Origin: an uncultured Bacilli bacterium
GTDB lineage: Bacteria > Bacillota_I > Bacilli_A > RF39 > UBA660
Direction: 5' to 3'
Length of the DNA stretch: 64,000 bases
NCBI GenBank assembly: GCA_944358305.1
Contig: CALVQK010000001.1
Coordinates: 1-64,000, forward strand
Positions 34,401-43,100 of this stretch are shown piece by piece (position 1 is the first letter of the stretch; each line of letters starts with the position of its first letter). The translations under genes and the position numbers were made by a program. The notes beneath the pieces are model-generated. The model was not told the origin of the DNA and searched no databases. It saw nothing but the letters and a program-made list of their open reading frames with translations.

Positions 34401-35291
34401 ATGATAGATTTACATATGCATACAACTTATTCTGATGGAACAGATACAGTTAAAGAACTATTAGAAAAAGCGGAAGATATAGGTTTAGAAGTTATTTCTA
34501 TAACAGATCATAATACTTGTAAAGCTTATTTTGAAATGGAAAAGTTTAATGTAAAAGAAATATATAAAGGAAATATTATAGTAGGATGTGAATTTACTAC
34601 TAATTTTGATAATAGATTAATAGAAGTATTAGGTTATGGTTTTGATTATAAAAAGGTTAATAAATATTTAGAAAAAAAATATACCCCATTAAATAATAAG
34701 AAAAGATTTAAAGGTTTTTACACAGAAATAATTGAAAGAATAAGGAAACTTGGATTAGAATGTGATTTAGATATTATTAAAAAAGCTAAAAAAAACAAGT
34801 TCTTTGAAATAGCAGTTTATGAAGAATTAATAAAGCACGAAAAGAATAGAAAGATATTAAATGAAGATATTTGGGATTCTTATAGTGACTATTATAGAAA
34901 AGGAATAACTAATCCAAAAAGCAAAATATTTATAAATAAAGCAAGTTATTATCCAAGTATTAAAGAAATAGTAAATTTAATCCATGAAAATGGTGGTATT
35001 GCTTTCTTAGCTCATCCTTATCAATATAAATTTACTGATACAGAAGAAATTTTAGATAGAATTTATAATGAACTTGTTTTAGATGGAGTAGAGTGTTTTT
35101 ATACAACGTTTACTGAAGAACAAACTAATTACTTACTTGATTTTGCAAAGAAAAGAAATCTCTTAATATCGGGTGGAAGTGACTATCATGGAACATTAAA
35201 ACAAAATCATAATTTAGGAGTAGGAAAAGGTAATCTTAATATAAATAAAAATATTATAAATAACTATAAAATAGGAAAATATTATCAGTAA
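34401..35291 (+). CDS. PHP-domain phosphoesterase
   Basis: A 296-residue protein with DLHMHTTYSDGTDTVKELL (motif I), SITDHNT (motif II), GCEFTT, and C-terminal IAFLAHPYQYK and ISGGSDYHG (motifs III-IV), the metal-binding signature of PHP phosphoesterases such as nucleoside 3',5'-bisphosphate or trehalose-type phosphatases. It ends the five-gene enzyme operon. Confidence 0.85.
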   Translation: MIDLHMHTTYSDGTDTVKELLEKAEDIGLEVISITDHNTCKAYFEMEKFNVKEIYKGNIIVGCEFTTNFDNRLIEVLGYGFDYKKVNKYLEKKYTPLNNKKRFKGFYTEIIERIRKLGLECDLDIIKKAKKNKFFEIAVYEELIKHEKNRKILNEDIWDSYSDYYRKGITNPKSKIFINKASYYPSIKEIVNLIHENGGIAFLAHPYQYKFTDTEEILDRIYNELVLDGVECFYTTFTEEQTNYLLDFAKKRNLLISGGSDYHGTLKQNHNLGVGKGNLNINKNIINNYKIGKYYQ

Positions 35292-35309
35292 TTTTTTATT
35301 CGAGAAATA

Positions 35310-35338
35310 TTGAATTTTATCATATTTTATGATACTAT
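35310..35338 (+). promoter_or_regulatory. SigA-type promoter of the antisense RNA
   Basis: TTGAAT (35310-35315), 17-base spacer, TACTAT (35333-35338). It points toward the RNA described next, with a predicted start near 35345. Confidence 0.6.
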
Positions 35339-35344
35339 TAATAT

Positions 35345-35463
35345 GCAGAAGAAATTTGCATAAAATAAAAAATAGGAACACTTAATATTCGCATGTTGAG
35401 TGAAACCTATATAATTTGTTGTTTCACCTAATTCATCGGATGTGAGTTAGGTGACTTTCTTTT
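35345..35463 (+). ncRNA. Candidate antitoxin RNA of a type I toxin-antitoxin locus
   Basis: From the predicted start a transcript of about 119 nt would contain stem-loop 1 (ATAGG ... CACTTAA / TTGAGTG ... CCTAT, 35372-35410) and end at a terminator TCACCTAA (35424-35431) / TTAGGTGA (35447-35454) with a T-rich tail. It runs opposite to the 3' region of the 27-residue toxin mRNA, whose own T-rich terminator (35362-35410, read on the minus strand) is inside the overlap. This tail-to-tail layout is that of TxpA/RatA, BsrG/SR4 and Fst-type systems. Confidence 0.6.
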
Positions 35464-35545
35464 ATATTAAAACAATAAATAGTAATAATACCAAAAGAAG
35501 GATAATAAATGCTTGAAATAAGATAAAAAAATCTTTCCAGCTCAT
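35462..35545 (-). CDS. Small hydrophobic type I toxin, 27 residues
   Basis: Too short for usual gene finders. The ORF encodes MSWKDFFILFQAFIILLLVL plus LLFIVLI: a short polar start and one long transmembrane helix, as in Fst/TxpA/holin-like toxins that depolarise the membrane. It has a strong GGAAGGAGG site (complement of 35556-35564) ten bases before the ATG. A TATAAT (complement at 35619-35624) gives a leader of about 65 nt, long enough for structure. The overlap with the antisense RNA starts at the stop codon. No close sequence family is claimed; the call rests on size, hydrophobicity and layout. Confidence 0.6.
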   Translation of the reverse strand: MSWKDFFILFQAFIILLLVLLLFIVLI

Positions 35546-35618
35546 CTCTTATCGACCTCCTTCCTTTAAGAATTTGGCCTCACCCAACTATTAAATGTTC
35601 CTAGATATATGGTAACAT

Positions 35619-35624
35619 ATTATA
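35619..35624 (-). promoter_or_regulatory. -10 box of the toxin mRNA
   Basis: TATAAT on the minus strand. The -35 is weak; an alternative TTGTTG-17-TACCAT pair overlaps it. 35625-35749 otherwise contains no gene. Confidence 0.4.
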
Positions 35625-35749
35625 TGCGGTACAACAATTAAAAATATAAAGTTTTAATTGGTAATTTTTACCACTAAAAAGTGTATAAAATTATTTGATT
35701 GCTATTTAACTTCTCCTATGATAGACTTAAAAAGAAGTGAGGAGTAATT

Positions 35750-36457
35750 ATGGAGTTAATAATAGAAAATCTAAGTAAAAACTTTGATAAAAAGGAAGTA
35801 CTTAAAAACATTAATTTTACTTTTGAAAGTGGTAAGATTTATGGATTATTAGGAAGAAACGGAGCAGGGAAGACTACTTTCTTTAACTGTTTAAATGAAG
35901 ATTTAAAGTGTGATAGTGGAGAGTTTTATTTAAGTGATGGGAAGTCTAATAAAAAAATAGAAAGTAGTGATATAGGTTACGTTTTATCAACACCTGTAGT
36001 ACCTGAATTTCTAACAGGAAGAGAGTTTTTAAAATACTTTATAGATATTAATAAAGAAAACATTAAAGATTTGAAAACTATAGATGAATATTTTGATATA
36101 GTAAAAATAGATGTAGAAGATCGAGATAAGCTTATGAAAGATTATTCTCATGGTATGAAGAATAAAATGCAAATGTTAATCTATTTAATAGCAAGCCCAA
36201 ATATTTTATTATTAGATGAGCCTTTAACATCTTTTGACGTTGTAGTAGCTGAAGAGATGAAAGAGCTATTAAAGAAAATGAAGAAGGATAGAATTCTTAT
36301 CTTTTCTACTCATATTATGGAACTTGCTTTAGATTTATGTGATGAGATAGTAGTATTAAACAAAGGTGAGCTTTTAGAAGTAAAAAGAGATGAATTAACA
36401 GATAAAGAACTAAAGAATAAGATAATTAATGTCTTAAAAGGTGACGATTATGCTTAA
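35750..36457 (+). CDS. ABC transporter ATP-binding protein
   Basis: A 235-residue nucleotide-binding subunit: Walker A LGRNGAGKTTFF, signature region DYSHGMKNKM (a weak LSGGQ variant), Walker B ILLLDEPLTSFD, and FSTHIM (H loop). It is of the CcmA/YtrB-like exporter type. It overlaps the next gene, a large permease, by 8 bases, so the two form an exporter. Substrate unknown. Confidence 0.9.
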   Translation: MELIIENLSKNFDKKEVLKNINFTFESGKIYGLLGRNGAGKTTFFNCLNEDLKCDSGEFYLSDGKSNKKIESSDIGYVLSTPVVPEFLTGREFLKYFIDINKENIKDLKTIDEYFDIVKIDVEDRDKLMKDYSHGMKNKMQMLIYLIASPNILLLDEPLTSFDVVVAEEMKELLKKMKKDRILIFSTHIMELALDLCDEIVVLNKGELLEVKRDELTDKELKNKIINVLKGDDYA

Positions 36458-38030
36458 TAATTTTTTAATATCTTTAAAAGTTAAAAATGCTTATACTGTT
36501 AATCAAATTATTTATGGCTTTAGTAAATTACCTTTAATAGGTAAATTAATACCTACCAAGTTTTATGGCTTTAAGAGTTTTAAAGTAATTAGTTTTATAA
36601 TCTTTATTATAAGAGAAATAATTAGAACATTTGGTTATAAACTACTATATATTTATATATTCTTATTATTGCCTTTAACACTTTATAAAGGTTTTGATGT
36701 TAGTTACATAATACATATCTATATATTTCTAGCATTAATTGGAAGTTTTTCTAATACAGAAATATTTAATCCAACAAGAGATAAATATTACTTAATAGTT
36801 TTAATGAAAATGAAGTCGAAAGATTATATTATCCCCAACTTTCTTTATTTCTTAGGGAGTATCTTTATAGGACAATTAGTATCTTTAATTCTATTATTCT
36901 TTAATGTTATTACTTGGTATCAAGCTTTAATGTTAGTATTATTTACTGTAAGTGTTAAAGTAATCGCTATTAGCTTCTATTTTTATCGTATGAAAAAGAA
37001 AAATATCATTATAAATGAAAATAAACCTAAGTCTTGGACTTTATATTTTGGTTTAATAATCTCTCTTTTATTAATAGGATATTTATTACCATACTATAAT
37101 TTAGTTATTCCTGTTAATATTTTCTATATAGTTTTTATTATTACTTTAATATTAGGAATAATATCTTTTAGAAAAGTATTAACTTATAATAACTATCAAT
37201 ATCTATGCAAAGAATTATTAAAACATGATAACATTTTTGTTGTTAATGCATCTAATAATACCGAACAATTAACAAAAACGAGTAGGGAACAGATTACTTT
37301 AGATAAAGGTATAACTAGTGATAAGAGTGGTTTTGCTTACTTCCATGATTTATTTGTAAAACGTCATCGTAAACTGCTTATTGATAGTGCTAAAAAGACA
37401 ACTATGTTCATCTTAATAATCGGTATAGTTTTAGGAGTACTTATCTTTTTTATTCCTGCCTTAAAGCAAGGAATTAATACATTCGCATTATTACTTTTGC
37501 CATATATGTTATTTATTATGTATTTTATTAATACTGGTAAAAATATTACTAATGCTATGTTTATGAACTGTGATCATTCTATGCTGTTCTATAGGTTTTA
37601 TAGAGAACCTAAGATAGTATTATCGCTATTTAAAGAAAGATTAAAGACTATAATAATTATTAACTTATTACCAACTACAGTTCTTGCTTTAACCCTTGCA
37701 GTTCTTCTATTCTTAAGTGGAGGAACATCTAATCCAATAAACTATATTATTATTATATTATCAATCATTTCCATGTCTATTTTCTTTTCTATTCATAACT
37801 TAGTCTTATATTATCTATTACAGCCGTATAATATAGGCATGGAAATGAAAAGTACTACATATACAATCGCTAGTATTATTACTTATTGGGCCTGCTATTA
37901 TATTTCAAGAATAGAAATATCTACATTTATCTTTGGAATTATTATGATAATCTTTGTTTTACTTTATTCCATAATATCTTTATTTTTAATATATAATTAT
38001 GCTCCTAAAACATTTAAATTAAAGAACTAA
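36450..38030 (+). CDS. Large ABC-type membrane protein, partner of the upstream ATPase
   Basis: A 526-residue protein with about twelve to fourteen hydrophobic segments and a central hydrophilic part (about residues 255-310). No clear family. The start is ATG 36450 behind AAGGTGACG. It is the permease half of the module and is followed by a terminator. Two-gene exporters of this kind often give antimicrobial-peptide resistance, but nothing here proves it. Confidence 0.65.
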   Translation: MLNNFLISLKVKNAYTVNQIIYGFSKLPLIGKLIPTKFYGFKSFKVISFIIFIIREIIRTFGYKLLYIYIFLLLPLTLYKGFDVSYIIHIYIFLALIGSFSNTEIFNPTRDKYYLIVLMKMKSKDYIIPNFLYFLGSIFIGQLVSLILLFFNVITWYQALMLVLFTVSVKVIAISFYFYRMKKKNIIINENKPKSWTLYFGLIISLLLIGYLLPYYNLVIPVNIFYIVFIITLILGIISFRKVLTYNNYQYLCKELLKHDNIFVVNASNNTEQLTKTSREQITLDKGITSDKSGFAYFHDLFVKRHRKLLIDSAKKTTMFILIIGIVLGVLIFFIPALKQGINTFALLLLPYMLFIMYFINTGKNITNAMFMNCDHSMLFYRFYREPKIVLSLFKERLKTIIIINLLPTTVLALTLAVLLFLSGGTSNPINYIIIILSIISMSIFFSIHNLVLYYLLQPYNIGMEMKSTTYTIASIITYWACYYISRIEISTFIFGIIMIIFVLLYSIISLFLIYNYAPKTFKLKN

Positions 38031-38058
38031 ATACCAAATAATAATTGGTATTTTTTTC
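38031..38058 (+). terminator. Intrinsic terminator after the first ABC module
   Basis: ATACCAA (38031-38037) pairs with TTGGTAT (38045-38051), then T6. Confidence 0.85.
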
Positions 38059-38087
38059 TTGACATAGTCATATATTTGTTGTATAAC
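38059..38087 (+). promoter_or_regulatory. Strong SigA promoter of the gntR-ABC operon
   Basis: TTGACA (38059-38064), 17-base spacer, TATAAC (38082-38087). TGTACTAAG and AAGTAATACA right after the -10 form an imperfect inverted repeat that could be the operator for the GntR regulator encoded next. Confidence 0.8.
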
Positions 38088-38121
38088 TGTACTAAGCAAG
38101 TAATACAAAAAAGAGGTGATA

Positions 38122-38484
38122 ATTATAAGCTATGTTTTTGATAATGATAAACCTATTTATCTACAATTAGAAGAAATAATAAAAAAAGAAATATTTAAAG
38201 GCGAGTTACTTCCAAGTAGTAAAATACCATCTGTTCGTGACTTTGCTTTAAAATATCAAGTGAATCCTAATACAATGCAAAAAGCTTTACAAGGCCTAGA
38301 AGAAGAAGGATTTATTTATACCGTTAGAACTAGTGGTAAGTATGTTACAGATAATAAAGAGTTTATCTTAAAAGAAAAAAGATTAGTTGCCAAAAATCTA
38401 TATCAAGATTTTATTAATAATTTAAGATCTTTAGGATATAGTGATACTGATATTAAAAAAATATTAAAGGAGAGTGAAATTTAA
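38122..38484 (+). CDS. GntR-family regulator, YtrA type (non-ATG start likely)
   Basis: A winged-helix protein of about 120 residues: DNDKPIYLQLEEIIKKEIFK, LLPSSKIPSVRDFALKYQVN, PNTMQKALQGLEEEGFIY, then a short C-terminal tail, the YtrA subfamily that represses nearby ABC transporter genes. There is no ATG or TTG at the front. An AGAGGTGAT site (38112-38120) is well placed only for ATT 38122 or ATA 38125; GTG 38116 is inside that site. So an ATT start, as in infC, is likely. Neighbours 38484-39964 are its probable targets, with the gene itself. Confidence 0.8.
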   Translation: MISYVFDNDKPIYLQLEEIIKKEIFKGELLPSSKIPSVRDFALKYQVNPNTMQKALQGLEEEGFIYTVRTSGKYVTDNKEFILKEKRLVAKNLYQDFINNLRSLGYSDTDIKKILKESEI

Positions 38485-39179
38485 TGGCTTTATTAGAAGT
38501 TAGTCATATAACTAAAAGTTATGGTAACAACATAGTTTTAGATGATGTTACTTTTAACATTTCTAAAGGTAAAATAGTTGGTCTTTTAGGACCTAATGGA
38601 AGTGGGAAGACAACTCTTATTAAGTTAATAAATGATTTATTAAAAGAAGATTCTGGTACTATTAAAGTAGAAGGCTTAGACCTTGGAGTTGAAACTAAAA
38701 AGCTAATTTCTTATTTACCTGATAAAAACTATTTAAACAATAATATGACAGTCTTAGAATTGCTTAATTATTTTAAAGATTTTTATGAAGACTTTAGAAT
38801 AGATAAGGCAAAAGAGTTAATAGGTAAGCTAAATTTAGACTTAAATCAAAAATTAAAGACAATGTCTAAAGGTACAAAAGAAAAAGTTCAATTAATACTT
38901 GTTATGAGTAGAAAAGCTAAGTTATATATTCTAGATGAACCTATAGGTGGTATTGATCCAGCAGCAAGAGACTATATAATTAATACTATTCTTACTAATT
39001 TTAGTAATGATGCTTCTCTTTTAATATCAACTCACTTAATTAGTGATTTAGAGAAAGTTTTAGATGAAGTAATATTTTTAAAAAATGGTAAAGTAGTAAG
39101 AAATGGTAGTACTGATGAGATTAGAAAAGAGACCAATATGTCTATTAATGACTTATTTAGGGAGGAATTTAAATGCTAA
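38484..39179 (+). CDS. ABC transporter ATP-binding protein
   Basis: Walker A LLGPNGSGKTTLIK, signature MSKGTKEKVQ, Walker B LYILDEPIGGIDPAARDY, and STHLISD. It is of the YtrB type commonly found downstream of a YtrA regulator. Its ATG overlaps the regulator's stop, and it overlaps the permease by 7 bases, so the three form one operon controlled by the 38059 promoter. Confidence 0.92.
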   Translation: MALLEVSHITKSYGNNIVLDDVTFNISKGKIVGLLGPNGSGKTTLIKLINDLLKEDSGTIKVEGLDLGVETKKLISYLPDKNYLNNNMTVLELLNYFKDFYEDFRIDKAKELIGKLNLDLNQKLKTMSKGTKEKVQLILVMSRKAKLYILDEPIGGIDPAARDYIINTILTNFSNDASLLISTHLISDLEKVLDEVIFLKNGKVVRNGSTDEIRKETNMSINDLFREEFKC

Positions 39180-39964
39180 GTAAATTATTAAAATATGATT
39201 TTAAGAATCTTTATAAAACTTTACTGCCTATTTACTTAATTACATTAGTAATAACTATATTAACAGTCATTCTTAATAATTTGAGTGATACTTCTAATTT
39301 GTTTTCAACCTTAAATGGTTTAATGGTATTAAGCTATGTAATTATATTAATGGTATTATTAGTAGGGACATTTTTCCTAAGTATTAGAGATTTCTATTTG
39401 GATTTTGCTAGCGAAAGAGGCTACCTAATTAATACTTTACCGGTTAAGAAAAGTTGGATTATAACATCTAAATTTATAACAAGTGTTGTTACTATGATAT
39501 CAAGTCTTGTTGTTATGTTTATATCAATTTTAATATTAGTAATAGGTAACGGAGAGTGGAGTGTTTTTGCTAATGGAATTGCTAACATCTTTAGAGATAT
39601 ACCAGGTGATGCAGTAGTGATGTTAATACTTATGACAGTTCTTATGATAGCAGCATATATTTCAGGACTTGCTGTTTGCTATTTATCTATAGCATTAGGA
39701 CAGTTAAAAAATACTAACAAACTAGGGTTTAGTTTCCTTGCTTATATCATTCTTTATATCATCTATGAAATGTACTTTACATTCGCTCTTACTTTTGTCG
39801 GAATAATTAACCCTGACTTTGTAAGAAGTTTAGATAATGAAATAGGAGTAATACCATCTGTTAATCTTTTATTTGGTATATTAATAGGACTTGTAATTAT
39901 TATTACAGCGATAATTACCCCTATAACTAATTACATTCTAAAAAATAAACTTAATCTTGAATAA
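39173..39964 (+). CDS. ABC-2-type membrane protein
   Basis: A 263-residue protein with six hydrophobic segments and the N-terminal LSKLLKYDFKNLYKTLLPIY amphipathic block typical of ABC-2 permeases from YtrA-controlled operons. It starts 7 bases before the ATPase gene ends and is followed directly by a terminator. Confidence 0.8.
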   Translation: MLSKLLKYDFKNLYKTLLPIYLITLVITILTVILNNLSDTSNLFSTLNGLMVLSYVIILMVLLVGTFFLSIRDFYLDFASERGYLINTLPVKKSWIITSKFITSVVTMISSLVVMFISILILVIGNGEWSVFANGIANIFRDIPGDAVVMLILMTVLMIAAYISGLAVCYLSIALGQLKNTNKLGFSFLAYIILYIIYEMYFTFALTFVGIINPDFVRSLDNEIGVIPSVNLLFGILIGLVIIITAIITPITNYILKNKLNLE

Positions 39965-39986
39965 CTCCATTTTTGGAGTTTTTTCT
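39963..39986 (+). terminator. Intrinsic terminator after the second ABC module
   Basis: AACTCCA (39963-39969) pairs with TGGAGTT (39974-39980) over a TTTT loop, followed by T4 CTTTT. Confidence 0.85.
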
Positions 39987-40016
39987 TTTAAACCTCTTTT
40001 CTATCAAATAAATATT

Positions 40017-40025
40017 TGCTATAAT
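40017..40025 (+). promoter_or_regulatory. Extended -10 promoter of the T7SS operon leader
   Basis: TGCTATAAT (40017-40025) is a perfect extended -10; the -35 region is poor. It lies just after the upstream terminator and gives a start near 40032, so the T7SS operon would carry a leader of about 157 nt. Confidence 0.65.
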
Positions 40026-40055
40026 ATCTATAAGATAAGAAAGATGTGGATAAGA

Positions 40056-40145
40056 ATGAACAAGATTGTAGTAGATAGTTTACAAAAAGTTACCTGGGGG
40101 GGGGGAGTTTATACACTTCTTCCCACCAACAACAAACAAGATTAA
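40056..40145 (+). CDS. 29-codon leader ORF with a run of ten G
   Basis: ATG 40056 opens a frame reading MNKIVVDSLQKVTWGGGVYT and ending in TAA at 40143-40145, inside the loop of the terminator that follows. The ribosome binding site is weak (GTGGATAAG), so translation is not certain. Bases 40096-40105 are ten consecutive G, remarkable in this AT-rich genome. With eleven G the frame stays open to a TGA at 40190-40192 that overlaps the essC ATG (ATGA). With nine it ends at TAA 40168-40170. Possible slippage-controlled leader; alternatively a chance ORF. Confidence 0.35.
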   Translation: MNKIVVDSLQKVTWGGGVYTLLPTNNKQD

Positions 40146-40162
40146 CAGTCTTGTTCTTTTTC
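40135..40162 (+). terminator. Terminator/attenuator in the T7SS leader
   Basis: AACAAGA (40135-40141) pairs with TCTTGTT (40149-40155), loop of 7, then CTTTTTC. No promoter is visible between it and essC, so it would act as an attenuator of the operon. Confidence 0.6.
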
Positions 40163-40188
40163 GTGTCTAAAAAGATAGGTGAGAACAG

Positions 40189-43100
40189 ATGAAAATAACA
40201 TTATTTTTAAATAATAAATTAATTGATTTTAAGTTGCCTACTATAATTTCTGGTAGTTATTCTTTTGATCCTAATGAAAAAGAAGAAAGCAAATTAATAA
40301 ATATCGAAGCTATTGAAGGCAAGTGGGTTCTTTATGAAACTACAGATGTTAAAATTGCTAGTAATGAAAATCAAGATAAATTAATCCTTGTTCCTAATGC
40401 GTTTTATATATTAAAACGAAATAACATAAATTATTTAATTTATACCAGTGAACTAGGTTTTAAAAATATAGAAGTTTATTCGTATGATAATACATTAAAT
40501 CTAGTAATAGGAAATGATACTAATAAAGAAGCTAACCTTAAATATGATTTTCAATATTTAAATAATCAATTAGTAAAAGTTAGCTTTAAAGAAGATAAAC
40601 TCACTTTAGAAAAAAGTGATTCTCTTCCTGTCTATATTAATAAACTTGCTTTATCTAACAATACATATTTTATTACCACTGGGGATTTAATAGAAATATA
40701 TGGTTTAAACTTATTGTTTTTAAATAATATCTTAATAATAAATAAGGTAGCTAGTGTTGATTTATCACTATCAAACTTAAAAAAATACTCTTTCCCAGTT
40801 TTAGATACACCTTTAAATATAGAAATAAAAGATGTGGATTTATACAATAAAGATGATTATTTTTCCAAATCACCTCGTCTTAGAAGAATAATTGAAACTA
40901 AAAAAATAAAATTAAGCGCCCCACCAAGAGAAAACGATAGTAATCAATTACCATTAATTTTAGTTATTGGACCTATGTTAACAATGGGCATAATGGCAGG
41001 GACAATGCTACTTAATACGGTTTCGAGAATCTATTCAAAGCAAACAACAGTTGCTGAGTCATGGCCACAATTAGTTATGAGTGGAGCTATGTTAATTTCT
41101 ATGTTAGTATGGCCTTTAGTAACTCAGTGGTACAATAGAAAAATGAAGAAAAAACATCAAAAAGAGTTAGTTGAGAAATATAGCGCTTACCTAGATGAAA
41201 AAAGAAAAGAATTAACAGAAGAGGCAAAACTTCAAAAAAATATTTTATTTGAAAATTTGATCACCATTAATGAATGCTTAAATATCATTAAAAATAAAAG
41301 TATAAATTTTTGGGATAAGAGAGTTGATCAAAGCGATTTTCTAGTTGTTAGACTTGGTATAGGCAAAGAAAAATTAGATGTTAAAATAGATTATCCAGAT
41401 GAAGGATTTACAATTGAAGAGGATGAACTAAAAGATAATGCCGATAAATTAGTAGAAGAGTTTAAATACATAGAAAATGTTCCTGTCGGCTATTCTTTAT
41501 ATGAAAATAAAACTACAGCCGTTATGGGAGAAAGACATAAAGTTATTAATTTTGTTCATAATATAATTTTACAACTATTAACTTTTTATAGTTATGAAGA
41601 CATTAAATTAGCAGTTTTTACTAATGAAAATAATAAAGATAGTTTTTCTTATTTAAGATATTTAAAGCATACATTTACAAATGATATGAACTTTAGATTT
41701 TTTGCTACAGACTTAGATTCAACTAAAAATGTAGCTGAGTATCTATCTTTAATAGCAAATCAAAGAATAAATATGAAAGATAATGGTAATAGTCCTTTTA
41801 AACCTCACTATATAATTATAGTAGATGATTTAGACATGTTAAAAAGATATGACTTAATTAAAACTATTACAGAAACAGATGAAAATATTGGTTTTAGTTT
41901 ATTAATAATTGAAAATAGACTAAGTAAATTACCTAGTAAATGTAATAACTTTATTACTGTTGCTGATAATAATAGCGGTATTTTGAAGAATTCATATGAA
42001 AAACAAGAACAAACTGCTTTTGCTGATGAAATAAATTATAATATTGATATGTTACAAATTACGAAAATTTTATCAAATATACCAATAGAATTCGAAGATG
42101 GACTTAAAGAGCTACCTAATATGATTACTTTTCTTGAAATGGAAAAAGTAGGCAAAGTTGAACAACTTAATATTTTAAATAGATGGAATACAAATGATGC
42201 AACAACAAGCTTAAAAGCAGAGGTTGGAGTTTCAGAAGATGGAGACTTAATGTATCTAGATCTTCATGAAAAATATCATGGACCACATGGCCTAATCGCA
42301 GGAATGACCGGTAGTGGTAAGTCAGAGTTCATTATTACTTATATTCTATCTATGGCAATAAACTACAGTCCTGATGATGTTGCGTTTATTTTAATTGATT
42401 ATAAAGGTGGTGGCTTAGCTGGTGCCTTCGAAAATAAAGTAACAGGTATTAATTTACCTCATTTAGCAGGTACTATTACTAACTTAGATAAAGCAGAAAT
42501 GGATAGAACTTTAGTAAGTATTAATAGCGAATTGCAAAGAAGACAAGCACTTTTTAATGAAGCGAGAGATAACTTAGGTGAGAGTACTATTGACATTTAT
42601 AAATATCAAAGATTCTTTAAAGAAGGTAGACTTAAAGAAGCAATACCTCATTTATTTATAATCTGCGATGAATTTGCTGAACTTAAAAGTCAACAACCAG
42701 ATTTTATGGATAATTTAATATCAGTTGCAAGAATTGGTCGTAGTCTAGGAGTTCATTTAATTCTTGCTACCCAAAAACCTAGTGGAGTTGTTAATGATCA
42801 AATTTGGTCTAATACCAAATTTAGAGTTTGCTTAAAAGTTCAAGATGAAGCAGATAGTAAAGAAATGTTGAAACGCCCTGAAGCAGCAGCTCTTAAACAA
42901 ACAGGTAGATTTTATTTACAAGTAGGATATGATGAATATTTTGCTTTAGGACAATCAGCTTGGTGTGGAGCAAAATATTATCCTTCAGAAAAAATTGTTA
43001 AACAAGTAGATAAAAGCATTAATTTTATCAATGATTATGGAGCTTTCATAAAAAGTATTCAAGCAGCTAGCTCTAAAAGTATGGAAGCTAAAGGAGAACA

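Noticed and set aside
39957-40055. N-terminal extension of the leader ORF before 40056
   Set aside because: It spans a terminator and a promoter, so it cannot be part of one mRNA.
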